Of a stretch of 64,000 nt of DNA, positions 50,133-61,200 are shown one piece after another. A program made the position numbers and the translations under genes. The stretch covers positions 1,046,359 through 1,110,358 of the forward strand of contig CAJNDT010001001.1 in assembly GCA_905221615.1 (NCBI GenBank). Reading direction: 5' to 3'. The notes beneath the pieces were generated by a model that had not been told where the DNA came from, ran no database searches, and saw only the letters and a list, made by a program, of their open reading frames with translations. This stretch comes from Symbiodinium sp. CCMP2592 (taxonomy: Eukaryota; Sar; Dinophyceae; Suessiales; Symbiodiniaceae). Positions within the stretch are counted from its first letter, which is position 1, and each line of letters starts with the position of its first letter.

Positions 50133-51075
50133 TGCATTTTGACAACAGTTCCAGCACAACTGGATGCATTTCGTCTGTCATTTCGGTTTGCTTGCAATGC
50201 ATTTCGGATCAAAAACGGACGTCCAAACTTTCATTTCAAATGCATTTCCAGCTCACAGAATGCAGATGCTGGATGCATTCAACATGTGCCAGACAGCATC
50301 TCAAAGTGCATTTTGACAACAGTTCCAGCACAACTGGATGCATTTCGTCTGTTATTTCGGTTTGCTTGCAATGCATTTCGGATCCAAAACGGACGTCCAA
50401 ACCTTCATTTCAAATGCATTACCAGCTCACAAAATGCAGATGCTCGATGCATTCAACATGTGCCAGACAGCATCTCAAAGTGCATTTTGACAACAGTTCC
50501 AGCACAACTGGATGCATTTCGTCTGTCATTTCGATTTGCTTGCAATGCATCTTGGATCCAAAACGGACGTCCAAACTTTCATTTCAAATGCATTTCCAGC
50601 TCACAGAATGCAGATGCTGGATGCATTCAACATGTGCCAGACAGCATCTCAAAGTGCATTTTCACAACAGTTCCAGCACAGCTGGATGCATTTCGTCTGT
50701 CATTTCGGTTTGCTTGCAATGCATTTCGGGTCCAAAACGGACGTCCAAACTTTCATTTCAAATGCATTTCCAGCTCACAGAATGCAGATGCTGGATGCAT
50801 TCAACATGTGCCAGACAGCATCTCAAAGTGCATATTGACAACAGTTCCAGCACAACTGGATGCATTTGGTCTGTCATTTCGGTTTGCTTGCAATGCATCT
50901 CGGATCCAAAACGGACGTCCAATCCTTCATTTCAAATGCATTACCAGGTCACAGAATGTAGATGCAGGATGCATTCAACATGTGCCAGACAGCATCTCGA
51001 AGTGCACTTTGACAACAGTTCCAGCACAACTGGATGCATTTCGTCTGTCATTTCGGTTTGCTTGCAATACATTTG
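50133..51075 (+). repeat. 174-bp satellite array
   Basis: The word TGCATTTTGACAACAGTTCC (or a one-base variant) starts at 50133, 50307, 50481, 50655, 50829 and 51003, an exact 174-bp period: five full units and a partial one. Units differ by only a few bases. TGCATTT and ATGCATT words recur inside the unit. Because 174 is 58 codons, several frames stay open through the whole array. I do not regard these as genes. Confidence 0.95.
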
Positions 51076-51372
51076 CAGTCCAGAAAAGCGTGCACCAATT
51101 TGATTTCAATGCAACATCGGCCCGCCAGAAATGCATTTCGAGGAAGTGTTCAATGCATTTACATTCTCGCTGAACCTGTCTCAAATGTGCACATCGTTGT
51201 CGGCAGACCTGCATTTGCATCATTCCAGAAGGACTGGCTGATTGCCAAACCCTCTTAAAAGCACGTGTTCTGCTTCAATTCTGGTTTCAATTCTGAAACC
51301 AATGCATTTTGCAGTCAGCTTCTTTGCATGAAAGCTCAGCTACCAATGGCTCCGATACCAATTTGCATGCAA

Positions 51373-51582
51373 GACCAAAGCTCCGCTACCAACACAACCC
51401 CTAGAAACACCTGAGTCAAGCCACTTCTGAATGCAAACGTAATCATTCTCTCCAAACAGTTTGGTCCAGAGTACACGAAATTGTGTAGCAAGGGAGGAAG
51501 GTATCCTCTGGAAAAAAAGACCAAAGCTCCGCTACCAATACGAACCCCTAGAAACATTTGAGTCAAGCCACCCCTGAATGCA
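51373..51582 (+). repeat. Pair of about 63-bp direct repeats
   Basis: GACCAAAGCTCCGCTACCAA followed by ACCCCTAGAAACA and TGAGTCAAGCCAC occurs at 51373 and again at 51519 (146 bp apart), each ending with TGAATGCA. The intervening DNA is unique in the window. Confidence 0.8.
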
Positions 51583-51769
51583 TCGACTTTGTATATAGCC
51601 ATCACCAATACAATCAATGCACGTCCTGTGGCAGGCAGGCAAAAACAAAAAAAACCCCAAACCCGAAGCTACCAATGGAAACCGGAGCCAGAAGCTGCAA
51701 GCATTGGAATTACATTTCTGTCACCTTCCAAAATAGCAAAAACTACATTTCTGTCAACCTCGAAAATAT

Positions 51770-51925
51770 CAAAAAGTCATCAAAAGTTCTCAAAAGTTCA
51801 TCAAAAGTTCATCAAAATGTCATCAAAATTTCATCAAACCGTCGAAAATATCAAAAGTTCTCAAAAGTTCTCAAAAGTTCATCAAAAGTTCATCAAAAGT
51901 TCATCAAAAGTTCATCAAAAATGTA
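51770..51925 (+). repeat. Minisatellite of TCATCAAAAGT units
   Basis: Ten- and eleven-base units TCATCAAAAGT and TCTCAAAAGT alternate over 150 bp, preceded by shorter related AAAAxTxCATTTCTGTC units. Confidence 0.85.
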
Positions 51926-52028
51926 TAGAAACCTGTTAAGGTAACAATTTTAGACTGTATTTCACTGATGAACAAGCTGAGAATTGTCAATTTGGAACAC
52001 AATTGCTGTTGCACTTTCAATCTACTCA

Positions 52029-52070
52029 TGCGCGCATGTGCGCGCGCGCCCGCGCGCATTCGCGCGCGAG
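52029..52070. repeat. Alternating purine-pyrimidine (CG) tract
   Basis: About 40 bp of CGCG, TGCGCG and CGCGCATT runs: alternating C/G with a few T/A, in an AT-rich neighbourhood. Confidence 0.85.
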
Positions 52071-52269
52071 TATCTGAAGAGATCGTTCATTGATGTGCCT
52101 CTGGACAGAGAAGAGCTGGGGCTTTTCACAGGTTCTCTTTGATGACAACTGCATTTGCCTTGCATTTGCTCTCAAGTGGAAGATTGAGCAGAAACAAGAG
52201 TTCACCGTTTCAAATGCATGGTGGCTTGAAATGTATCAACAATTCCTTGCATTTGCAATGTTTCGAATT

Positions 52270-53475
52270 GGCCCATAATGCAAGAATGTCTGTGGGAAAA
52301 TGCATTGGAACAAGAGTTTTTGCATGGGTGGAGCGGAATCTTTGCATGGAAGCATGCATTTGGGATGTTTCAAAATTCGCCTGTAATGCAAGAATGTCTG
52401 TGGGAAAATGCATTGGATCAAGAGTTTTTGCATGGGTGGAGCGAAATCTTTGCATGGAAGCTTGCATTTCGAATGTCTCCAAATTGGCCCACAATGCAAG
52501 AATGTCTGTGTTAAAATGCATTTGTTGCATGGGTGGGACTAAATCTTTGCATGGAAGCTTGCATTTGGGATGTTTCAAAATTCGCCTGTAATGCAAGAAT
52601 GTCTGTGGGAAAATGCATTGGAACAAGAGCTTTTGCATGGGTGGAGCGAAATCTTTGCATGGAAGCTTGCATTTCGAATGTCTCCAAATTGGCCCACAAT
52701 GCAAGAATGTCTGTTAAAAAATGCATTGGTTGCATGGGTGGGACTAAATCTTTGCATGGAAGCTTGCATTTGGGATGTTTCAAAATTCGCCCGTAATGCA
52801 AGAATGTCTGTGTAAAAATGCATTGGAACAAGAGTTTTTGTATGGGTGGAGCAAAACCTTTGCATGGAAGCTTGCATTTCGAATGTCTCCAAATTGGCCC
52901 ACAATGCAAGAATGTTTGTGTTAAAATGCATTGGTTGCATGGGTGGGTCTAAATCTTTGCATGGAAGCTTGCATTTGGGATGTTTCAAAATTCGCCCGTA
53001 ATGCAAGAATGTCTGTGGGAAAATGCATTGGAACAAAAGTTTTTGCATGGGTGGAGCGAAATCTTTGCATGGAAGCTTGCATTTGGGATGTTTCGGAATT
53101 CGCCCGTAATGCAAGAATGTCTGTGTAAAAATGCATTGGAACAAGAGTTTTTGTATGGTGGAGCAAAACATTTGCATGGAAGCTTGCATTTCGAATGTCT
53201 CCAAATTGGCCCACAATGCAAGAATGTCTGTGTTAAAATGCATTGGTTGCATGGGTGGGACTAAATCTTTGCATGGAAGCTTGCATTTGGGATGTTTCAA
53301 AATTCGCCTGTAGTCCAGAATTCGTGGGAACTGCCGCCTTGGAACAATAGTTTGTTTGTTTTGGGTGGCGGCAAACTCTTGCATGGAAGCTTGCCATTTC
53401 GAATGTCCTCCAAATTGGCCCACAATGCAAGAATGTCTGTGTTGAAATGCATTGGTTGCATGGGTGAGTCTTAAT
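52270..53475 (+). repeat. Alternating 108/97-bp higher-order satellite
   Basis: ATGCAAGAATGTCTGTG starts at 52278, 52386, 52494, 52591, 52699, 52796, 52904, 53001, 53109, 53216 and 53425. Spacings alternate 108 and 97 in the centre. The long subtype carries TTGGAACAAGAGTTTTTGCA, the short one TTGGTTGCATGGGTGGGACT, so the real unit is a 205-bp dimer. The right end (53300-53475) is degenerate. Confidence 0.95.
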
Positions 53476-53581
53476 TTCTTTGCATGGGCACAGTCATGAA
53501 AATGGCAATTTCCCTTTTTCAAACAAAGTCCATATTGGTTGCTGTGTTGTGTGAGCAGGACAATTGTTTGCATTGCCCGAA

Positions 53582-53594
53582 CATTTTGGCTCAA
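53582..53594 (+). other. Spliced-leader-like sequence
   Basis: CATTTTGGCTCAA is identical to 13 bases near the 3' end of the dinoflagellate spliced leader. Unlike the other three matches it is not directly followed by a convincing start codon. Confidence 0.35.
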
Positions 53595-53719
53595 CTCTGT
53601 GAATTGCATGAACATTGTGCTGGCTGTCTAACATTTCATGTTCTCAATTGTCGAACAAGACCAGGTCAACATTGTGGTGGCTGTGTAGCTCATATTTCCT
53701 TTTGCCATCCTGGACATCA

Positions 53720-54555
53720 AACATGTGGGTTCATGTCAATGGATGGGTCAAGCTTCCGCCTGGAGCACAGGTCTGGCATGAGGCTGAGTCGGGTGCACGC
53801 AACAAGCGGACTTGGGAAGCCCCCCAAGCCAAAGCAGCGAAGACCCCACACCACATGAGACTACGGATTGGGCAGGTCGTGGCTGGCGGAACTACGACTA
53901 CGATCAAACAGAAGGAGTTGCCATCCAGTCAAGTCAGGACACTCCAGTGGACATGGAAGAAGACAACGACCGTCCGATTCAGCAAAAGAGCAAACACCAG
54001 AAGATGACATATCCTTGCGACTCCTGGGAGGCAGACTCCTGGGATAATCCAAAAGACTCCTGGTGGAAGTGGAAAGGCTGGCATGATTGGAATGAGTCCT
54101 ACCCGTCTGCGCTGGTTGACTCCACGGCAGAGGCCAACCCGGGTGAGGTCAACCCGAACCCGGAGGCCAACCTGAACGCGGAGGGTGCCAGTTACACAAG
54201 TCTTCAAGGAGAGGAGTCAGTGGACGCAACAATGGCAGGTGCTGTGCAGTCAATGCAATTGAGTTCAGAGATTCCATTGCCTCCATTGCCTTCAGATTCC
54301 AATGCAGCTTTGCTCTTGCCGAATCCGAATGTGATCGCTTCTGATGCTCCGGACTTGGTTCTTCCAGCAGCAACAGCAGCAGCAGCTGCCTCGAGCTCTT
54401 CAGGGGATTTGGCTCTGAGTCCAACCCGGTCTGAATCTCAGTTGCCAATGGCCAGTGGCGATGGTGTGCACACTAAATTCAAGTTGCAGCTTCTGAAACA
54501 TAAGAACAACGAGTCCAAAAAGAGGAAGAGCCAAAGGAATGACAAGCACAAGTGA
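53720..54555 (+). CDS. WW-like and Trp-rich protein (frame broken near 53820)
   Basis: In one frame, GWVKLPPGAQVWHEAES then RNKRTWEAP (first Trp codon 53744, second 53813; Trp spacing 23) resembles a WW domain, with four extra residues before the last strand. Directly after TGGGAAG there is a C6 run (53820-53825). From there the protein-like signal is in another frame: DWAGRGWRNYDYDQTEG, DSWEADSWDNPKDSWWKWK, GWHDWNESYPS, Ala/Ser/Pro low complexity, then a basic tail (LLKHKNNESKKRKSQRN) ending TGA 54553-54555. One extra C would fuse the two parts. A short intron is the alternative. The start is uncertain. If real, a Pro-ligand-binding nuclear protein is plausible. Confidence 0.5.
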
Positions 54556-54823
54556 CAAATTTTGAACAACTGTATAAAGGATCAAGCAAGTTGAATTCAC
54601 TACTTGTGCTGTATTGCAGAATTGCAGCAGCACCGTGCTCAATAACAGCTTCTTCCTTTGCCATGTGTATAGATTATGTTGGCTTTTTTTGCATAGGGGC
54701 AAGCACGATTGTGACATTCATGTCAAAATTCCAGTGCGGTTCTTTGGGATGTTACTTGTTCAATTGCTTTGCCACCACTGTCAGCGAGGTCAGGCCATGT
54801 GATGTCCTCCATGATTTGTGCAT

Positions 54824-54836
54824 ATCTTGGCTCAAG
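54824..54836 (+). other. Spliced-leader-like relic before ATG
   Basis: ATCTTGGCTCAAG matches 12 of 13 bases of the spliced-leader end ATTTTGGCTCAAG and lies 8 nt before ATG 54845. Confidence 0.5.
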
Positions 54837-54844
54837 GCAGAAAC

Positions 54845-55438
54845 ATGACTTTGGCTGAAGAACAGCAATGGGCTTTGGAAGCAGTGCAGGCTCTACCGCC
54901 TACTTGGCCGGAGGTGGAAGGAAACCAAGTCAGTGATTGCTTGTTACATTTGTTGCAGTGTGACCTGCCATTGGCCTGGTCTCATCGATTGCTTCTCTTC
55001 AAAGCCAAGACCATGTTGGCGGCTCTCATAGCTCCGTCACCCCATGATGTGCCAGCAAACAATTCTGACGATGATGATACACTTCTGACAGCTGATTCAT
55101 TTCAATTGAGGTGGCATTGTGTCAGTGCCTTCAGAGCAATCATCCTGATGTGTTTGTCCTTTGAACAAAACCGCTGTGTTGTTTGTTAAATCATAACACA
55201 TAACCATAATAAAGTGTTGCTGCCCCACTGAGGTCACTACGTGCTGGAGGATCTGCAGGTGCTCTGTGACTTGGAGATTGACATTTCCGATTCACGGTCA
55301 ACATGGCAACAAGTGAGGACTCTCTTGGCTGACTGCTTTCAGTCAAATTCAATTTCGCAATGTTCACACCCGGGCCAGAAAGGGTCGGGCAAAACCAAAA
55401 GTGAGATTCGGCAGTGGTACAAGGACAATGTTTACTAG
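54845..55438 (+). CDS. Hypothetical 159-aa protein, two exons
   Basis: The ATG at 54845 follows the spliced-leader-like site. Proposed exons are 54845-55118 and 55233-55438. The intron starts GTGTCA and ends CCACTGAG|G, and the phase is kept (T + GT). The protein reads MTLAEEQQWALEAVQALPP, WSHRLLLFKAKTMLAALIA, an acidic NNSDDDDTL, then HYVLEDLQVLCDLEIDIS, WQQVRTLLADCFQSNSIS and SEIRQWYKDNVY. Alpha-helical composition, no signal peptide. Function unknown. Confidence 0.55.
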
Positions 55439-55661
55439 CTCGCTTGTTTCTGCTAATACGGTGTGGACCAACACGGCTCGGAATGGCTGCAACAAATAAG
55501 AAGCTCTGTGCTTTTCGGAGCTTTCTGTACTGTAGTCAGCTGTATGTCCTGCAGTGTTGCTTCAACTTTGAATTGTCAATTGTGTTTGCCTGAATTGCTC
55601 AAGGGTTCGGTTTGAAGTACCATTGCTACAGGAACACCAATTGCCTGTAGTTGCAGAAGCC

Positions 55662-57768
55662 ATGGCAGGGCTTATTCCCCGACGCCACAAGCGGGCCCGT
55701 CTTGCGGATTCCAGGAATGGCAATGGACAGCACATGGTCATGACAGGCCAGATGCAGCCGACCATGCCCCCAATGATGTTTCCAGCTCATCCTTACATGA
55801 CCATGAACCCCGGCACATTGATGGGCATGAACCCGGGTATGAACATGCCCATGATGCACCCATGCACTGGCATGCAGAATATGTCGATGCCCATGCACGG
55901 TTCGGCAAACCCGGCTGCTGCGATGCAGGGCAATCCGATGATGAATGCCCAGATGAATATGATGCCAGGATTCTCCCCCCCCCAGGTGAATGAGGTGGAT
56001 GACGATTCGGAACAGGAAGAGGAGGAGGAATCCGACAGGGCCACAGCACAACATCAGCAGGTGGTTCCGGAAGTTCCATCAGCATCGGGCTCGGGAAATG
56101 AAGTGCCTCAGGGCCCTGTGACAGTTCCTGCTCATCCTGTGCAGCCCCTCCCACCACCCACAGTCGGCTATGTTTACAACAAGGGGGAGGATGCCACAAT
56201 CACAGGGAGCACAACAGTATTGAAAGGTCTTCCAAGGACAAGGCTTGTGGCCAGCTTGGAGAAATTGTACGGTGAGCTGGAGGCGGGACAGGAATTCCCA
56301 TTTGTGTCACTTGTTTTTGTTTGTGCATTTGACAATTTGTCTAACATGATGAGAAGATGCTATGAACGCTGAGGCTGGGTACCTCAGTCAATTGAGCCAA
56401 AGGGGACTCTTGGTACTTCTGTGGATGCTGACGAGGCTCAGGCCAAGTAGCCGGCTCTCTTATCTCCGTGACTTGTCAGATGTTATTGCCAGGACACTAT
56501 AGAGGAAATGTCATTTTGGGTCAGTGAATGATCATGCCATTACGGGTTGTTCGTCTGGTCGGTTTTTTCAGCTTTATTATTCATAAGAACATTCAATTGA
56601 GACTTCATCTTTGGCTGTGCAGGTGTGATATCCTACGAAGACTTGCACATGCGGTTCCAAACGGCATTCAATCGTGTCCGACGGTGCGAACCACAGTTCA
56701 TGGAACAGTTGGCCTCGAAGCTGCCCCTGAATTTGACAGACGCTGCAATAGAGGAGATTGCTCGCCCTCTGGGCTGGCAGGACTCATTCATGAAGCCTGT
56801 CAGCATCTGTTTTGCGAAAGCTCCAACCTCAGGTGACGTTGGCATGATTTTGCAGGCAGGGGCGAAAGCAACAATGCCGCCAGCACGTGCCCGCCCAGCA
56901 CCTGTGGCAGTAAGTGCAACTGCAAGCCCACCACCTGCACCGGCAAAGGCGCCTCTGCCGGCACATGCCAAGGCTGTCACACCTGCCCCGATCCGGGTCC
57001 CACCTGTGCGAGCAACGTCTGGGCCACCTCAGCCCGCAGCCCCTGCAGCACCCCGGGTGCCCCCTCCGCCCAAGCAGGCCGGCCATGCAGCAATGCCAAC
57101 AATGCCTTCGGCAGAACCATCAACAAGCACATCCCCTGCTGTGGCTCCCAAGGCTATGCATACTTTGAGCAAAGCAATGCCAGCGATGCCCCCCGCATCC
57201 CCTGATCATGTTGTGCCTCCAGCCAACCCTCCCACAATTGAGCCCGAGACATTGGAGCATGCTGTGGTTGAACCAGTTGTGGCAGCAACACCCCGCGAGC
57301 ATCCACCCGCTCCCGATGCAGCAGCCGGACCCCCAGCCACCCTTGCAGCTGGAACAGTTCAGCAGGACCAGCAAGAGATCCAAGCAGAGTCAGAGGCCAT
57401 TGAGCTTCCCATATGTCTCATTTGCCAGGACGGAATGGATCCCACGAGTGTTGCTTGCTTCAGCTCCATCTCCAGTGTAGACCTTGTGAGTGTTGTGATG
57501 TCCTCATTTGACAATTTGTTTTGGTTGCCAGGACACCATGGATGAGGGGGAACAAGTCTTGCTCCGGCTCCACTGCGGGCATTGGTTTCACGAAGACTGC
57601 ATCCTGCGCTGGGCGGAATCGACAAACACCAGACCGGGAAGTCGTTGCCCACTACGTTGCTCGATTCCGGAGCCGATGGACGTGGATGAGGGAAATCGCA
57701 ATGGTCAGGAGGCCGACCATGGCTTCGAGATCCTGGAGAACACTGAACCCAATACAATTTTTGCTTGA
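55662..57768 (+). CDS. RING-H2 finger protein (putative E3 ubiquitin ligase), three exons
   Basis: The ATG at 55662 gives MAGLIPRRHKRARLADS. Exon 1 ends at 56271 before GTGAGC and exon 2 starts at 56623 (GCAG|GT); phase kept. Exon 2 ends either at 57428 (GA donor, 103-nt intron) or at 57485 (GTGAGT donor, 46-nt intron). Exon 3 is 57532-57768. Residues about 20-100 are Met/Pro/Asn-rich (MNPGTLMGMNPGMNMP), then acidic. An ordered block follows (YEDLHMRFQTAFNRVRRC, LPLNLTDAAIEEIARPLGW), then a long Ala/Pro linker. The C-terminal RING starts PICLICQ in exon 2 and continues LRLHCGHWFHEDCILRW and RCPLRC in exon 3: C-x2-C, CxH, HxxC, CxxC, all ligands present. The product would have 550 or 569 aa. 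Confidence 0.75.
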
Positions 57769-58265
57769 GTGGCAGTAACTCAGTAGATCAATTCAGCAGT
57801 TGCACAGCATTTCATTGTCTTGCATGGGTATGGATGGCACATTAAAGTGACAACCAATTCAATCCTAAATACAATTTTCACAGGGAGCCCAAAGCACGCC
57901 AATGGCTGTTGCACTGATGACGATTACTGGGTGCTGCATTGCCGATTGCGGCTCATTTCAGTTCCGACACAAGGCTGTCTTCAAATCCGTGAGGGGTTCG
58001 CGGAACAAGGGCGAAAAAAATTGCAATTGCACTCATGGCCAATAGCTTCACAAGTTCTCATGTGGTTGTTCTCTGTTCGGTGCAGACATTTTGTCATGTT
58101 TCTGTAGCTTCAATTTCGCCTGGGATGTTCCACCTAAATAATAAGAGGGACATTTCCCCCCACGTTAAGGCAATGTGTGAACTGTAAAATTACATGGCTC
58201 AACATTTGTGCAATAGGACTTTGACATTTCAAATCGCAAAGTTACAGTACACATAATATGTGACC
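57769..58265. other. Intergenic spacer
   Basis: No convincing coding frame. It contains CATTTCATTGTCTTGCATGG-like TGCAT words also common in the satellites, and AT-rich DNA just before the next gene. No TATA-type promoter element stands out, which is usual for dinoflagellates. Confidence 0.4.
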
Positions 58266-61200
58266 ATGGCTGAGCCATGTTTCCAGCATGTGCCCGCAAA
58301 TGCAGACTCTTTGGTCATGGAAGGTCTTGCTGTGGCTTTTGGCCCGGTGGCATATCGCAATCCTGATGATTCCCAGCTGTACTGGGATCTGCAATATGTC
58401 ATGGACAAGCTTATGGAGAATGGCGAGCAAAACGCTCTGACGAAACATGCCAAAACACTGAAAGACCTTTGCTTGTCCGAGGATATCCTGACAGAGAAAG
58501 ATTTGCATTATCGTTCAATGAACCTCAGGCCACGAACCTCAACTCTACAAGTTTAAATTATGAAATCCTTGACAGTACATGTATGCACACACATACTCAA
58601 ATACTTGGCAAAAGTGGCCCTGGTTCAGGACAAGTATGTTGAATTGCAATTGTGCCAGTACCATGCTGCTGATGATGTTCTTTGCAAAGCTACTGGACAA
58701 AAGCCAAACTGCAGCCAAGTCGACCTACCTCTGGGATATGTTCCGGAAAATCTCAGCAGAGGCTACAACCCAGGCATACGCGGCTGGACAGCATGGCTTG
58801 AGCATCGATGTGCATGGCACTGCTGGGAACCATGTCCTCATGTTGCAGCCCAATGGAATGGTCTTGGGAGTGCAAGACTTTCTTTCCTCACTACATGCTT
58901 CAGTTCTGGAGTCTTGGAGAAAGGTTTGGGGCAACATGTACTCAGAAGCTGTACTGTCAGGCCCTTGGCAGGGAGAACTTCTGTTTTTGGATGTGCTCGC
59001 TTTTGTCCTCAATGCTGCGAAGGTCCGTCGATCCAGAAACATGTCACCCTGGAAAAACCATAGCTTGGCTGCTCTGCAACAATTGCGAGCCACTGTCTTC
59101 CAGATTTTGCATGGAGCTATGGCCCACAGCATTTTGGAGCATGTAGAGGCAAACCAAGCGTTCGAGAGAGCAGTTCCTTCACGACGACTGTCAGGGCGAG
59201 GAAGGAGGTTGGCTGTTGGGTAAGGTTGATTTCTGCATTCAGGAGTCCGGGGGCATCATTTCATTTGAAATCAATTTGTCAAGTGAGTTAAGTTATGAAG
59301 TTGCAGTTGCATTGCTCGCAGGTCTGCTGATGATGGAGAAGACCCTCGCCGGAAAATGTCCGTTCACCGGATTTGGGACTTCATTGAACAAGCACGCAAC
59401 ACAAAGGTCTCGATGATGAAGTTGGCTGAGATCAGAGAGACGGACAGAGATGGCGGTGTCAGGCCTGGCTCTGTTTCTCTGTGGCAGCGGAAGATGCTGA
59501 GCTTGTACAAGCAAGAAAGCTCCTTGTCATTTCTCAATGTTCGGAAGCTGACCATGGTCACTGATTCTTCCCACCACAGCACGAAAGATTGGCTTGTGAG
59601 TCTTTTTTACAACAGTTCTGCCAATTGTTTTGCCCATGCCACTGCTCAATTTGTGAACTCGGCCAAAATCCTTCGCCCGGGACAATATGACCTTATGCCG
59701 GAAGTCGAACGTTTGGCGGCACGTCGAGAAATTGAGAGACTTTCGACCCTGAAGTTTTTCCAGGCTGTCAGCAGTCAGTGCTTCAAAATCGCCGGGTTGC
59801 AAATAACCGATTTCCAGCCGGACTCTCAGCTGCTGTCCATGTTGGCCCCATTGAACCCGGGAGACCAAGCAACTTTTCGTGGTGCAGAATGGGAAGTCAT
59901 CCGTACAGAGGATCCAGCCACAGTGCACAGTATGAGTTTTGACGCACAGTCTGCAGACATGATTCCGATGTTGCACATATTGATGGATCAAGGCAGCATC
60001 GGGTGTGCCGCCAACGCATTTTCCTTGGACCAGAACTTGCTCGTACATTACAGTTACGACAAAATCCATCGCCTGCATAGGGATATCAAGGGGCCGCTCA
60101 GAGGACAACTCCACAAAAATGTCCTCCTAACGACGTTCATGTGGACCCTGAACTACAAGCCCTTCGGCTCTGGCGGCTTCTTTGCAGAGAAACAGGACGC
60201 ACTCGAAAGTTTTCTGCAGTCCAACAACGAGGCCAGGCTTTTCCAATTCTCAATATTGTACAATTCATATAATAATATAGTCAGTATTTGTTTAACCAAT
60301 ACAATTCTAGTTGTACCTCAGCCAGGAAAGCGAAATCTTCGACAAGTACAAGACTCGCATTGCTTTCGAGTTTAACATGAGGGGAGCCTCAGACCACGAT
60401 GTCTGGACCGCGCTTCCGGAAAAAATGAGATCCTGGAAAGTCAAGGGGGGATGCACGAAACCGTCTCGGTGGTTTTCGTGGAATGAGGCTGCTGCGGAAA
60501 ATCTGTCCGAGTTTACGGCCTCCCGAATGGTTTTGGAGTGGTACCTTCGTTCCGAGCAAGGTCCGGATGACATCAACCAACCTCAATTGTGTTTCAAAGA
60601 AGCTAAAGGACTGAAACTGGCCTATCTGGGCCATTCATGGGTGACTTGGGAGAACGCACACATTATTGCACGGCTGCAGGAGCCTTGCTGGGACTACTAC
60701 AGTGCACAACTCCACGAGATCAAAACTGTCGAGGACGCTTTGACCGAGACACAGGTCATGAGCACTAGCTGGAACCAGCACTGGAGTTTGAGAGGAATTG
60801 CGGCAATCATGGTTTCCGAAGAGACTTGGGATGATTTGCTGTTTTGGGTCCAGGAGTCTGAAACATTCATAACGAAAGTCATGGATTATGGCTTGGAGAT
60901 GCTGGCGAATCGGTGTGCAACATTTTCCAAGTATGGCTCCCCTCCGGAGTGTTACACCCAAGTGCTGAGTGGTCCTTCTCCCCATGCCATCAATGCCATG
61001 AAACTGATGAAGACAGATTGGCTTTGCTTGCAAAGCCTGGAATGCAGTGGCGCGCCTAAGGCTCGCATGCTGAGTGCAGATCTCAGGTTGACTTTTGATC
61101 CTTGCATGCGCTACACTGCCCTTCAGTTTCAGTCAGTTGGCTGGCGTTTGAATTACCAAGCAGGACTAGATTTGTTGCGCTTTCTCACAGCCACATTTCC

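Noticed and set aside
49863..51173. Long + strand open frame (436 codons) and a 303-codon frame in another phase through the 174-bp satellite
   Set aside because: Both are by-products of a stop-free repeat whose length is a multiple of three. The translations are the same 58-residue block repeated and the frame runs through the assembly gap.
50133..53475. CRISPR-like array of regularly spaced repeats
   Set aside because: Whole units repeat head to tail with no unique spacers, no cas genes, and the genome is eukaryotic.
52575..53615. 346-codon minus-strand open frame (Cys/Lys repeats such as ASMQRF, PMHF)
   Set aside because: It is the reverse strand of the 108/97-bp satellite. Similar frames exist in several phases, and the amino-acid repeats only reflect the DNA repeat.
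55738..56199. Minus-strand 153-codon frame with several Cys/His (also 55626-56054)
   Set aside because: Reverse complement of the Met/Pro/Asn-rich exon of the RING gene; the ATG/CAT richness of the + strand produces His/Met-like patterns on the other strand.
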